Source: Filifactor alocis ATCC 35896 (GTDB lineage: Bacteria > Bacillota > Clostridia > Peptostreptococcales > Filifactoraceae). Taken from it: a stretch of DNA of 64,000 nt. Location: NCBI RefSeq assembly GCF_000163895.2, contig NC_016630.1, forward strand, positions 868,001 through 932,000, given 5' to 3'. Below, piece after piece: positions 1-9,148 of the stretch. The translations under genes and the position numbers were made by a program. Under the pieces are notes generated by a model. It saw nothing but the letters and a program-made list of their open reading frames with translations. It was not told where the DNA came from and made no database searches. Positions within the stretch are counted from its first letter, which is position 1, and the number at the start of each line of letters is the position of its first letter.

Positions 1-488
1 TCATAGTCATATCGACTGATTTTTCCGACAGAATATCTCACTTTTGCAATTTGAAGTTCTTTTTGTTTTAATTCTATTTGCTTGTCATAATCTTTCATTT
101 CCGTTACGGAAGATTCGATGGAATGAAATAACTTACGAATAGTATCCTCCAGCATACGCTTGGTATATCTGATACTAAATTCATTCAAACTCTTTTCCTT
201 ATCTTCTTTTTCCAACGAGTATACTAATTTGTTCCACTGCTCAGCCTTTCCCGGATAATCATTTGGAGAAGAACTCAGTCGATTAGACATTTTGTCCAGC
301 TCTTTGTTTGTCGTCTCTACCTTTTGCAGTTTTCTATCTATTTGTCTTATTTCCAAACTATTTTGAATTGCCAGTTCTATCGCTTTTTCATAGCTCAACG
401 TCTTAGGCTCTTGTTTCGTTTGTGCAAATCCTATCGAAGTAAGTGCCATACTGAATAACAACGTTACTGCCACACATCTTTTTTTCAA
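1..488 (-). CDS. TolC-family outer-membrane-efflux-like protein, 3' part outside the window
   Basis: This frame stays open from a TTG codon at 488 to the window edge and is preceded by a good ribosome site (GGAGGGG, about 7 nt upstream). The N-terminus is a signal peptide (KKR, then a hydrophobic run ending in a GFAQ-like cleavage site). It is followed by LSYEKAIELAIQNSLEIRQI, the typical start of a TolC repeat, and later by a helix ending in RYSVGKISRYDY, which resembles the conserved (Y)xxGxIsxxD turn of TolC proteins. The visible 162 residues are mostly coiled coil. Secreted TolC-like proteins are known in some Clostridia, usually of unknown role; a tunnel protein would be expected only with an outer membrane. 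The C-terminus cannot be assessed. Family call fairly sure, function unknown. Confidence 0.75.
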   Translation of the reverse strand, partial: MKKRCVAVTLLFSMALTSIGFAQTKQEPKTLSYEKAIELAIQNSLEIRQIDRKLQKVETTNKELDKMSNRLSSSPNDYPGKAEQWNKLVYSLEKEDKEKSLNEFSIRYTKRMLEDTIRKLFHSIESSVTEMKDYDKQIELKQKELQIAKVRYSVGKISRYDY

Positions 489-919
489 GCCAATCCCCTC
501 CTGAAATCATTATGGTATCTTAAAAATTCTTCTATTTTTCTTACACTGATATCTTCTCTGAATACATATCACTGATAGGTACTATGATACCCCATTTTAT
601 AAAAAAAACACGGAATATTTGTAATAAATAGCCATTCTCATCTGTTTTTATACTAAAACCCTATTAAATGATTGAATCAATCCAATCTCTACAAATTATG
701 CTTTTGATTGTTTTATGAATCAGTTTATTTACACCTTCACAGAGTCTATCCATAACTTTTTTAAGTGTCTGAAACACTTCGTTTTTCAGGAAATAATGAA
801 GTAATTCTATTGAGTTTTCGTATTATATTCTTGTAATGATACATTTTTTGCAAAATCCTATTTCTGTTTTATTATTGCCACGGGAATCTCTTTCCATAAG
901 CTACTTGAAACATTACTAT
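489..919. other. Intergenic stretch with a small hairpin and a possible degenerate repeat copy
   Basis: No gene seen. An AT-rich spacer separates the TolC-like start from the next gene. A 6-bp hairpin (AAGTGT...ACACTT) lies near 762-778. The segment around 795-832 resembles the 3' part of the dispersed intergenic repeat at 24.0, 34.9 and 60.2 kb (ATTCTATTGAGTTTTCGTAT here, TTCTATTGGATTTTTGTATT at 24.1 kb). Confidence 0.4.
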
Positions 920-948
920 AAAAAGTGAGAGGATGTTCTCCTCTCACT
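920..948 (-). terminator. Intrinsic terminator after the stalk-domain gene
   Basis: Inverted repeat AGTGAGAGGA / TCCTCTCACT with a 5-nt loop (924-948), followed on the minus strand by TTTT. It sits 22 nt past the stop codon at 971. Confidence 0.8.
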
Positions 949-970
949 CAAACATTTCTTTATGATGAAA

Positions 971-2974
971 TTAGTATCTTACCACTACTTGTTTTGTTTC
1001 AGGCATCCAATCATATCCTTGACCGCGTTCCAAACCGAATGCATCTCCTAAGGAGCTCAACGGTAAGAACAATCTGCCTTTTACATTTTCACTTACTGTA
1101 TTCATTTTGATATCTACACCGTTTCGGTTCAATACCGCTTTGTCAGAAACAACTTTTACAACTACATCTCCTTTTGTAAAGGTTGCTGTTTTTGTTGTAT
1201 TATCCCAAGCTACATCTACTCCGATTGTTTCAGCAACAACTCTCATTGGCAACATTGTATATCCTTCTTTTGTGTATACGGCAGTTTCTAATTCTTTTTC
1301 TGTTCCCTCTACGGTATACTTTTTAGAGCCCAATGTAAAGATAGTTTCTTTCTTCATTTGTTCTGTTCCGATGCTGAACAATTCAAATGATGCCAATTCT
1401 TCCAATCCATAACGTTTTCCGTCATTCAATACAATTTCTTCTTTTTCTTTGTCTGCTTTCACTACTTTATATAATGCAGCTTTGTAATTTCCGTTCGCGA
1501 TTGTTCTTTGTGTAGAAATTTTCAAATCTGAAATTGTAATCAACCCTTTGTTAGGAGCTACAGACGCACGATCTAACATAAACTGAATCGCATCATCTCC
1601 TTTTGTTAAACCGAAATCTTTCACGATAACATTTTTCGCATCTAATTTCGCATTGTCACCGAATAGTACAGGATTTAACTTGGTGTCTTTCACTTTAAGA
1701 ACGTAAAGTTCTCCTGCTTCTAATGCTCTCGGTTCAACTTCTTCTATTACTACATCCCCAACTTCTTCGTTCAATTGTCCGCCTTGAATGTTTTTTACTG
1801 TATTCTTTACAGTAACGGGTTCAACTACTTCTATTAAATCAACTTTTGCTGATGCATTTCTAAGTTCTGCTTCTAAAGTTACTAATTTGCTGCCTTTATT
1901 TGGTGTTACCACAAGATTCAATTGCATTGTATCTCCTGCATCATTGGTACGGAATGCAAATTTTTCTACTTCTTTTGTAATTTTAGCTTTCTCTCCGGTT
2001 TCTTTTGCACCAACTGCTTCCACAGTAGCAACTCCGCCGATTAATTTGAAGTCCACATAAGATGTTTTAGGAAGTTTTCCTCCTTTTGACTTCAACTCAA
2101 CAGTTACCGGAATTTGTTTTTTATTTACAAACTCTTTCTTCATTCCTTTTTTTACAGTCATGGTTACTTGGTATTCTTCTACAACTGCCAATACTGCAGT
2201 TGCTTTTCTTTCTGCAGAGCTGAATTCTACTGCTACATCACCTTTCGCAGCTTCTTCCGGTACAAATACATCCGGTTTCACAAACACTTGTGTTGCTCCT
2301 TTGTTCGCTTTCACTGTCAAAACATTTTTCTTCAAAGATACAATTGTTGCATTTTTCAAAGAATCTTCTTTTTTCATTTCGGTTTCATTCCAAGCTATTC
2401 CTGCCGGAAGGGTAACTGTCAATTGCTCTCCACCTTTGACAGCCACAACAGTTTGTGCAAATTTCAAAGAGTCTCTTTGATATCCCACAGACGGAGCTTT
2501 CTCAAGCACTTTCACAAAAGTGGTATCTTGTTCTGTCATTGTTGCAAATACTTTGGTATCTACTCCAAGTCCGATATCATTTGCATCTACCGTCAATTTC
2601 TTTTCACCAAGACCTTGTGTCTCTACCATTCCGGTGACTTTGATTGTATCTCCTTTTTTGATAGCGGCAACATCTTCTTTTGTTACATTCCACAAAATGC
2701 TTTTTTCAAAAACAGAAACATCTTTTTTAATTTCTTTGTTGCCTAAAAATACTTTTCCTTCTTTTACAACAAAAGATCCTTCTTCCAGTGAAACTGTCAT
2801 AACTCCTTGTTTTACCATATCTGCCGAGTCTGCACTCAACACCGCTTGAAACGGAACAGGAGTTCCTTCTTTTGCTGTTTCCTTACTTACACTCAAAGTG
2901 GATGCAAATACAGAGGTTGGTAATAAAGCCAAACTCAATGCTGTTGCTACAAGTACATTTGTTCTTTTTTTCAT
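971..2974 (-). CDS. Secreted protein with C-terminal copper-amine-oxidase-N 'stalk' domain
   Basis: 667 residues starting with a signal peptide (MKKRTNVLVATALSLALLP, cleavage after VFA). The long middle part is rich in beta-forming, Lys/Val-rich sequence with no motif I recognise; it reads like several Ig-like or surface-repeat modules. The last about 110 residues match the stalk domain (PF07833): YTMLPMRVVAETIGVDVAWD followed by a second LFLPLSSLGDAFGLE half. The domain is thought to serve in cell-surface attachment and is common and multi-copy in Clostridia; no amine-oxidase activity is implied. The start lies 31 nt after the end of the next stalk-domain gene (3006-3824), so the two probably share a transcript that ends at the hairpin at 924-948. 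Domain call sure, role unknown. Confidence 0.85.
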   Translation of the reverse strand: MKKRTNVLVATALSLALLPTSVFASTLSVSKETAKEGTPVPFQAVLSADSADMVKQGVMTVSLEEGSFVVKEGKVFLGNKEIKKDVSVFEKSILWNVTKEDVAAIKKGDTIKVTGMVETQGLGEKKLTVDANDIGLGVDTKVFATMTEQDTTFVKVLEKAPSVGYQRDSLKFAQTVVAVKGGEQLTVTLPAGIAWNETEMKKEDSLKNATIVSLKKNVLTVKANKGATQVFVKPDVFVPEEAAKGDVAVEFSSAERKATAVLAVVEEYQVTMTVKKGMKKEFVNKKQIPVTVELKSKGGKLPKTSYVDFKLIGGVATVEAVGAKETGEKAKITKEVEKFAFRTNDAGDTMQLNLVVTPNKGSKLVTLEAELRNASAKVDLIEVVEPVTVKNTVKNIQGGQLNEEVGDVVIEEVEPRALEAGELYVLKVKDTKLNPVLFGDNAKLDAKNVIVKDFGLTKGDDAIQFMLDRASVAPNKGLITISDLKISTQRTIANGNYKAALYKVVKADKEKEEIVLNDGKRYGLEELASFELFSIGTEQMKKETIFTLGSKKYTVEGTEKELETAVYTKEGYTMLPMRVVAETIGVDVAWDNTTKTATFTKGDVVVKVVSDKAVLNRNGVDIKMNTVSENVKGRLFLPLSSLGDAFGLERGQGYDWMPETKQVVVRY

Positions 2975-3005
2975 AATACTCTTCCTTTCTTTTTTAAAAA
3001 ATGGT

Positions 3006-3824
3006 CTACTTTAATTTGAAACGAGTAATCAATGTTTGTTTTTTCACTCCTGATGCATCTGTGTATACAAAACGAATTAAATACTCATCATTTTCGTTTG
3101 AACGATCAATTCCTTTGAATACAACGGAGCCGTCTGTATGATCCTTCTTGTTACTCAACATATTATATAATGTCAGTCCTCCGTTCCCTACATCCCCCTT
3201 ATACTCTTTTCCGTTAAGAGAAATTTTTGTTTCTGATGGAGAAAGCTGGAATGATTCATTATCTTCGTTCACATTTTCAACACGGATATTTAGGTATAAA
3301 TCTCTATCGCCGTTATCGAAACCATATCCCTTGACTGTAACCTTAATGTTATCGTCCAATTCAGAAACAGGGAGCTTATCCAAATGGTGATTTGTTGTTT
3401 TTTTCAAAAACTCGTTCTCAACCGAAGTTTTGTTGTCCTTTAATGTTTGTTTCAAATCTGCATTTTCTTTTTCCAATTTTTTCACTTTTTCTTCCAATGC
3501 CCGAATTTTATCATTTGTTGTGATATATGGACAAATCTCGTCCTCTGTCATCGGTTTCTTCGGAGAAGTGATATTGATTACTTGCCCTTTTTCTACATAC
3601 TGCACGTTCATTCCCAGTGCTTCCGATACAAAACGAACCGGCACATACGCTCTGTTTTGGTATTCCAAAGTTTGGTATCCGGCACCCATGGTTTTAGCTT
3701 GTCCGTTCACCACATACACATAAGGTTTTACAAAAACTCCTTTTAAAGCACCTGTCGCAGCAAACGCGGTCCCCGTCAAGGAAACTGCAAGTATTGTCGC
3801 AACAGCCACTATTCTTTTTTTCAT
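3006..3824 (-). CDS. Secreted stalk-domain protein with coiled-coil middle
   Basis: 272 residues. The signal peptide (MKKRIVAVATILAVSLTGTA, cleavage near AFA) is followed directly by a stalk domain (residues about 30-90: GYQTLEYQNRAYVPVRFVSE, then ALGMNVQY). A coiled coil of about 30 residues (KIRALEEKVKKLEKENADLK) comes next. The C-terminal about 120 residues look like a DUF4352/Ig-like beta sandwich (NIRVENVNEDNESFQLSPSE), a fold common in secreted Firmicute lipoproteins; this part of the call is weaker. No lipobox is seen. It is the first gene of a likely two-gene operon with 971-2974. Ribosome site AGGAGGGG precedes the ATG. A substrate or partner cannot be read from the sequence. Confidence 0.82.
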   Translation of the reverse strand: MKKRIVAVATILAVSLTGTAFAATGALKGVFVKPYVYVVNGQAKTMGAGYQTLEYQNRAYVPVRFVSEALGMNVQYVEKGQVINITSPKKPMTEDEICPYITTNDKIRALEEKVKKLEKENADLKQTLKDNKTSVENEFLKKTTNHHLDKLPVSELDDNIKVTVKGYGFDNGDRDLYLNIRVENVNEDNESFQLSPSETKISLNGKEYKGDVGNGGLTLYNMLSNKKDHTDGSVVFKGIDRSNENDEYLIRFVYTDASGVKKQTLITRFKLK

Positions 3825-3883
3825 TCAAAAACCCCTCCTTTTTTGTAAGAAACAAATTTTTATTCATTGATAAAGTCATCTTG

Positions 3884-3947
3884 ATTATACTACAAAACGA
3901 AACGGATATGTATATTCTTACGGTTTTGTAATAAAACCGTAAGAATA
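3884..3947 (-). promoter_or_regulatory. Promoter region with a perfect 15-bp inverted repeat
   Basis: TATAAT on the minus strand at 3884-3889 could be the -10 box for the stalk-domain operon. Just upstream lies a perfect inverted repeat (TATTCTTACGGTTTT, 5-nt loop, AAAACCGTAAGAATA; 3913-3947). No T-run follows on the minus strand, so it is a poor terminator for ftsY and could be an operator. The -35 box is not clear. Confidence 0.45.
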
Positions 3948-4041
3948 ATCTATCGGTTTACAATGGTTAAGAAAATGCCGCAGGCTGTTGTTCCGTCATC
4001 AATCGATGTCGTTTTGAAACATCACTTTTTTCAAACCCACG

Positions 4042-5331
4042 CTATTCTCCAATCATTGCCTCTGCAAAAGAGGAAGCATCAAACATTTGTAAATCGTCAA
4101 TCTGTTCTCCCACTCCAATAAATTTTACCGGTATTTTCAACTCTTGAGTGATTGCCAATACCACTCCGCCTTTTGCCGTTCCATCCAGCTTTGTCAAAAT
4201 AATTCCACTCAACGGTGCTACTTCTTGGAACACCTTTGCTTGATTCATCGCATTTTGTCCTGTTGTGGCATCAATTACCAAAAGCACTTCTTTGTTTGCC
4301 TCCAGATACTCACGCTCTACAATTTTGAAGATTTTTCCCAATTCCTGCATCAAATTTTTACGATTATGCAATCTTCCTGCTGTATCACAAATCAAAACAT
4401 CAATATTTCTTTTTTTCGCTGCATGAATCCCGTCAAAGATAACTGCGGACGGATCTGCACCCTCTTGATGTTTCACAATGTCCACCCCAGCTCGTTCTGC
4501 CCATATCGTAAGTTGATCCGCAGCCGCCGCTCGAAAAGTATCCGCAGCTGCAAGCAACACACTCTTTCCTTGTCCTTTCATTTGATGTGCTAATTTTCCA
4601 ATCGAAGTTGTCTTCCCAACCCCGTTCACTCCTACTACCACCAAAATACTCGGAGATTCCTCAATTCGTAAGCTTTCTTGATTTTCTTGTAACATGGATT
4701 CAATCACAAGTTTCAGTTCCGGCTTCACTTGTGCTGGATTATCAATCAATTTTTCTTTTAAATTTTGACGCAATCGATCCACAATCTCGACAGTCGTTTC
4801 ATATCCCACATCGGAAGTAATCAAAATTTCTTCCAACTCTTCCAGCATATCTTCATCAATCTTGGTATAATTTCCAAGCATTTGATCTATCTTTCCCGTA
4901 ATGTTTTGTGTTGTTTTAGACAGTCCTTCTTTCAAGCGTGCAAAAAAACCTCTCTTTTCAGGTTCTTCCTCGGCTTCCTCTTCTGTAACATCTACCAATT
5001 CTACAGGCACTTCTTCTACATGCTCTTCTACAATATCATCATGCTCTTCCGATAATTCTTGCACTTGTCCTTCTGTGATATCGTGAAGTTCTTCCGATAT
5101 TTCCTCCGCTTGCTGTTCTGTAATATCTTCCGATTCTACCTGTTCCTCTACTTGCCCTTCTACAATATCTTCCGGTTCTGCAGGTATTTCTTCTACCTGT
5201 TCCTCTACAATATCTTCCAAGTCTGTAGATACTTCTGCTACTTGCTCTTCTACTATATCGTCTGTTGTTCCCTCTTCCGTATTCTTGATTTCTTCGTTAT
5301 TTTTTCCAAACGAAAACCATTTCTTAAACAT
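4042..5331 (-). CDS. ftsY: Signal recognition particle receptor FtsY
   Basis: 429 residues. GTPase of the SRP receptor that docks ribosome-SRP complexes at the membrane. N domain about 125-215; G domain with P-loop GVNGVGKTT (234-242), DTFRAAAADQL (264-274), DTAGRL (316-321) and TKLDGTAKGG. The first about 125 residues are an extremely acidic A domain built from seven copies of a 15-residue unit beginning D-I/V-V/T-E (residues 25, 40, 55, 69, 84, 99, 114); repeat number is probably variable between strains. An amphipathic stretch (RGFFARLKEGLSKTTQNI) leads into the NG domain. It lies 55 nt downstream of smc, the usual clostridial order. Identity certain. Confidence 0.97.
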   Translation of the reverse strand: MFKKWFSFGKNNEEIKNTEEGTTDDIVEEQVAEVSTDLEDIVEEQVEEIPAEPEDIVEGQVEEQVESEDITEQQAEEISEELHDITEGQVQELSEEHDDIVEEHVEEVPVELVDVTEEEAEEEPEKRGFFARLKEGLSKTTQNITGKIDQMLGNYTKIDEDMLEELEEILITSDVGYETTVEIVDRLRQNLKEKLIDNPAQVKPELKLVIESMLQENQESLRIEESPSILVVVGVNGVGKTTSIGKLAHQMKGQGKSVLLAAADTFRAAAADQLTIWAERAGVDIVKHQEGADPSAVIFDGIHAAKKRNIDVLICDTAGRLHNRKNLMQELGKIFKIVEREYLEANKEVLLVIDATTGQNAMNQAKVFQEVAPLSGIILTKLDGTAKGGVVLAITQELKIPVKFIGVGEQIDDLQMFDASSFAEAMIGE

Positions 5332-5386
5332 CCTTCTATTTCCTTTCTTTTTTTGATTTTGATAACATCTTTTTCAACCCGACTTT

Positions 5387-8300
5387 CTATTCTTCAATAA
5401 AGTCTCCCGCTTCTTGTAACTCCATGCTCAACAATTTGGAAATTCCTTTTTCTTCCATCGTCACTCCATAAATGTATTTGGATGACTTCATCGTTCCCCG
5501 TCGGTGTGTAATCGTCACAAACTGTGTCTCTTCTAACAGATGGCTCAAAAACTCGTTGAATCGATGTACATTGATATCATCCAAAGGCGCATCAATCTCA
5601 TCTAAAAAACAGAACGGAGCCGGTCTTCTCATCAAAATTGCAAACACGATTCCAATCGCTGTCAAGGCTTTTTCTCCGCCCGACATTGCCGCAATACTCT
5701 TCAATTTTTTTCCCGGCGGTTGTGCCTTAATTTCAATTTCAGACTGTAACAAGTCTTCTTCGTTTACCAAAACCAATTCTGCCGTTCCGCTTTCTCCAAA
5801 CAGAGCACGGAATGTATGTTGAAAACAGCTATTGATTTCTGCAAACTCTTGTTTGAACTCCTTCGACATCGTATACTGCAACTCTCGAATGACCTTCTCC
5901 GTTGTCTCCATCGCCTCCGTCAAGTCATGCTTTTGTTCTCGATAGAATTCATATCGTTCTTTTACTTCGGCGTACTCTTCAATAGCATTCAAATTTACAT
6001 TCCCTAAGGAATCTATCTTTCTTCTCAACTCTTGAATATATGTCTTTTTCGTATTTGCGTTCTCATCGTAAAATGCTTGAATTTGACCGATTTCAAGATG
6101 ATAATCCTCTTCCAGTTTTTCATTGTAATGATCGATAATCATTTTGTTCTTGTTGAGTCGTTTCTCCAACTCAAATGATGCTCTCATCTCTTTGAGCTGT
6201 TCGCTTTCCAGCTGTTTTATTCTTTCTTCCAACTGTTGCTCCGACTCAAGTTTTGTTTGTCCCTTATGTTGCTGTTCAACAAGTTGCTGTTTCAGCGCAA
6301 TGCTCTCTTCTTCCAATTTCTTCTTCTCCAAAGAAAATTGCTCTTTTTCTGCTATGAGTTGCTCCACTCTCTCTTGATTTTCTTGTTCCTGTCGTTTTCT
6401 TTCTACAATCTGTCTGGAAACGGACGCCAAATTATCCGACTGAATTTGAATGGTATGTTGCAATCCTTCTATTTGACGAAGCAATGAAATTGCATCTAAT
6501 CGAAGTGTTTCCAATTTTTTCCCATGCATTTGTTTCTGTTGTTCAAATCCGGTTTTTTCCTGCTCTTTTTCCAAAATTAAATTTTGATGAGCAGATTGTT
6601 CGGCCTCCAGTTTTGCAATCTCTTTCTCAAATGATGCAATCTGACTGTTTCGCTTTTCTTGTCTTTCTTCCAACTGCTGTAACAACACGATTTTTTCCTG
6701 AATTCTTCGCTCTAACTCCATTTTTTTTTGTTCCAGTTGATGTGTCTGAAATTGCAGTTCTTCCTTTTGTTTTTTCTTCTCTTCCAATCGACTCCACAAT
6801 TCTTGTTGATATTTCCAATTTTCTTTTTCTTCCTCCAACAACCGTTCTCTTTGCTCTTGTAACTGTGCCAATTGTTGTTGTTTTTGCAAAAAAAGTGTCT
6901 CTTGTTCTTTTTGCAATCTCTTATTTGCAAGCAAATTTACCTTTTTAGAACGATAACCGCCCGTTACGGAACCTCCTGCGTTAAAGATATCACCCTCCAA
7001 GGTTACAATTTTGTACTGATAGTCATATTTCTTAGAGGTTTCAATCGCTTGGTCAATCGTCTCACACAGAATCGTTCTTCCGAGCAACGAGTCAATGACT
7101 GTTTGGTATTTAGGATTTACACGCACTACTTGATTTGCAAAAGTTTCATGTTTTGCAGCGCTATGCGGATATTTCGCCTTCATATTCTGAATCGGAAGCA
7201 TGGTCACTCTGCCCAACTTATTTGTTTTCAAAAACTGAATTGCTTTTTTAGCAACAAAACTGTCCTCTACAACAATATGATAGATTGCTCCTCCCAATGC
7301 CGATTCAATCGCCGTCTCATATTTTTTATCCGTATCAATCAAATTCGCTACAACATCATAGATTCCATCCAACTTGAAGTCCTTTATCAACGGCTTAATC
7401 GCATGTGGCATTCCTTCATACTCTTTCTGCATATTTTCAAGCATTTTTCGTTTGGAATCTAAGGTATTGACCTCTACCTGAAATGCATTGTACTCTCCGG
7501 TCAAAGAATCTACTTGTTTTTTGTATGATTCCATTTTTTGTCGCAGTTCACGGAAGTCCCGTTCCAAAGTCAGTTGTTCTTCATTTGTTCGTTCCAATGC
7601 AAGACGGCTCTTTTCCACCTCTTGAACAACTTTGAATCTCTCTGCCTCCAACTCTGTTTTTCTACTCTCATGCTCCGTTCCTTCTGTCTTAGATTCCTTC
7701 TGTTGCATCTCAAGCTGTTCTTTTTTGGACAAAAGTACATTTTTTTGACTTGTTTTATCAAAAAATAACTTTTGTTCTTCTTTGATTCGTTCTTCCAACT
7801 CTTTGAAATAAGAGACAACCTCTCCTTCTTCCGAAGTCATTTCTTCAAGTTGTTGTTGCTTTTCTTTTTCTTTATCTTGTTTTTGTTGCAACAAAAGTTC
7901 CTGCTTGTGTCTGTCTTCTTTCAATCGAATGACATCATTCTCCAAAGAAATCAACTCATTTTTCAAATAAGTTTCCTGTGTATGAATTGACTTCACAATC
8001 TCATCATTCTTTTGAATATTGTAGGTAAGCGTCTGTTGTTGCTCCGATTTCTCTATCAACTGTTGTTGCATCCGTTCCTGCAACTGTTCCTGTTCTTTCC
8101 GAAAATTGTCATGTTCTTCCTTCTGCTCTTGCAAATTCTCCAGTTGCAACTCTTTGGACAACCGTTCCTGCTCTCTTTGATGTAATTCCTCTTCATCGGT
8201 TTGAATCTGTTCCACAATTCCTTTGGTTTCCTTCAAAATCAAATTCAGTTCAGAAACTTTCAATTCTTTTTTCAGCAAAAAATATTGCTCCGCTTTTTCC

Positions 8301-8929
8301 TTTTCTTTCTCCAAAGGCAACACTCGACGCTCTATTTCCGCATACACATCTTCGATTCGCTCCAAATTCTCCTTGACACGAGACAGTTTTCGCTCATTTT
8401 CTTCTTTTTTATATCGATATTTGGTGATTCCGCAAGCTTCTTCAAATATTTTTCGTCTGTCTTGAGAGTTTGCATTTACAATTTCATCTACCTTGCCCTG
8501 TCCTACAATGGAATAGCCTTCCCGTCCGATACCGGAATTCATAAACAGCTCCCGAATATCTTTCAACCGACAAGATTTATTATTGATATAAAAGCTGCTC
8601 TCTCCGCTCCGATACGCTTTTCTGCGAATGCTCACTTCATCATAATCCAAATCAAGCGTATGACTGCTGTTATCAAACACAATCTCCACTTCACACATAT
8701 TCAACGGTTTTTTGAACTGTGTCCCCGAAAAAATAACATCTTCCATTTTTTCACCGCGCAGCGTTTTGGCACTCTGTTCTCCAAGCACCCAACGAAAAGC
8801 ATCCAGTACATTGCTCTTACCGCTTCCGTTCGGACCCACAATACTCACCAAACCGTCTACGGGAAATACAATCTTTGTTTTGTTTTGAAAGGATTTAAAG
8901 CCCTTTAGCTCAATCGACTTTAACTTCAA
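5387..8929 (-). CDS. smc: Chromosome segregation ATPase SMC
   Basis: 1180 residues, full length for the family. Walker A GPNGSGKSN is at residues 32-40 and two long Gln/Glu/Lys-rich coiled-coil arms flank a hinge of about 120 residues (from about 520, with GGAIYHIVVEDSF and the GG-rich GGSVTGGYRSKKV turn). The C-terminal head carries the signature SGGEKALTA and Walker B FCFLDEIDAPLDD. It forms the condensin ring with ScpA/ScpB, which are not in this window. The start is a TTG (TTGAAGTTAAAG), chosen because the N-terminal MKLKSIELKGFKSF is intact; the ribosome site is only moderate. It belongs to the rnc - radical SAM - smc - ftsY block, although 219 nt separate it from the gene upstream. Confidence 0.97.
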   Translation of the reverse strand: MKLKSIELKGFKSFQNKTKIVFPVDGLVSIVGPNGSGKSNVLDAFRWVLGEQSAKTLRGEKMEDVIFSGTQFKKPLNMCEVEIVFDNSSHTLDLDYDEVSIRRKAYRSGESSFYINNKSCRLKDIRELFMNSGIGREGYSIVGQGKVDEIVNANSQDRRKIFEEACGITKYRYKKEENERKLSRVKENLERIEDVYAEIERRVLPLEKEKEKAEQYFLLKKELKVSELNLILKETKGIVEQIQTDEEELHQREQERLSKELQLENLQEQKEEHDNFRKEQEQLQERMQQQLIEKSEQQQTLTYNIQKNDEIVKSIHTQETYLKNELISLENDVIRLKEDRHKQELLLQQKQDKEKEKQQQLEEMTSEEGEVVSYFKELEERIKEEQKLFFDKTSQKNVLLSKKEQLEMQQKESKTEGTEHESRKTELEAERFKVVQEVEKSRLALERTNEEQLTLERDFRELRQKMESYKKQVDSLTGEYNAFQVEVNTLDSKRKMLENMQKEYEGMPHAIKPLIKDFKLDGIYDVVANLIDTDKKYETAIESALGGAIYHIVVEDSFVAKKAIQFLKTNKLGRVTMLPIQNMKAKYPHSAAKHETFANQVVRVNPKYQTVIDSLLGRTILCETIDQAIETSKKYDYQYKIVTLEGDIFNAGGSVTGGYRSKKVNLLANKRLQKEQETLFLQKQQQLAQLQEQRERLLEEEKENWKYQQELWSRLEEKKKQKEELQFQTHQLEQKKMELERRIQEKIVLLQQLEERQEKRNSQIASFEKEIAKLEAEQSAHQNLILEKEQEKTGFEQQKQMHGKKLETLRLDAISLLRQIEGLQHTIQIQSDNLASVSRQIVERKRQEQENQERVEQLIAEKEQFSLEKKKLEEESIALKQQLVEQQHKGQTKLESEQQLEERIKQLESEQLKEMRASFELEKRLNKNKMIIDHYNEKLEEDYHLEIGQIQAFYDENANTKKTYIQELRRKIDSLGNVNLNAIEEYAEVKERYEFYREQKHDLTEAMETTEKVIRELQYTMSKEFKQEFAEINSCFQHTFRALFGESGTAELVLVNEEDLLQSEIEIKAQPPGKKLKSIAAMSGGEKALTAIGIVFAILMRRPAPFCFLDEIDAPLDDINVHRFNEFLSHLLEETQFVTITHRRGTMKSSKYIYGVTMEEKGISKLLSMELQEAGDFIEE

Positions 8930-9148
8930 TACCTATGACACCTCATCCTTTGTCAAAGAAATTCATTTCTCTGATTCTACTCTTATCTCTTTCAATTGTT
9001 TTCTATCATCATTCCAAATTGCTGTCCATACTCTTGCTTTCTCTTAAATCAATGTACTGATTCAAATACACCGCAATCGAGAGACATTTTTAAATTTACG
9101 GCAATTTGATTAGATTCGACATAACGCTCCATCTTACTCCCTACCAAT
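8930..9148. repeat. Spacer with a possible degenerate dispersed-repeat copy
   Basis: Between the radical SAM gene and smc. Around 9035-9115 it shares the words TTTCTCTTAAATCAATGTA and ATTTTTAAATTTAcgGc...GATTAGATT with the spacer at about 28150-28260 and, more weakly, with the hairpin repeat at 24.0, 34.9 and 60.2 kb. Alignment was by eye only. Confidence 0.35.

Noticed and set aside
1788..2746. Plus-strand frames opposite the stalk-domain gene, e.g. 2114-2746
   Set aside because: Phe/Cys/Tyr-rich shadows of the Lys/Val-rich gene on the other strand, without ribosome sites.
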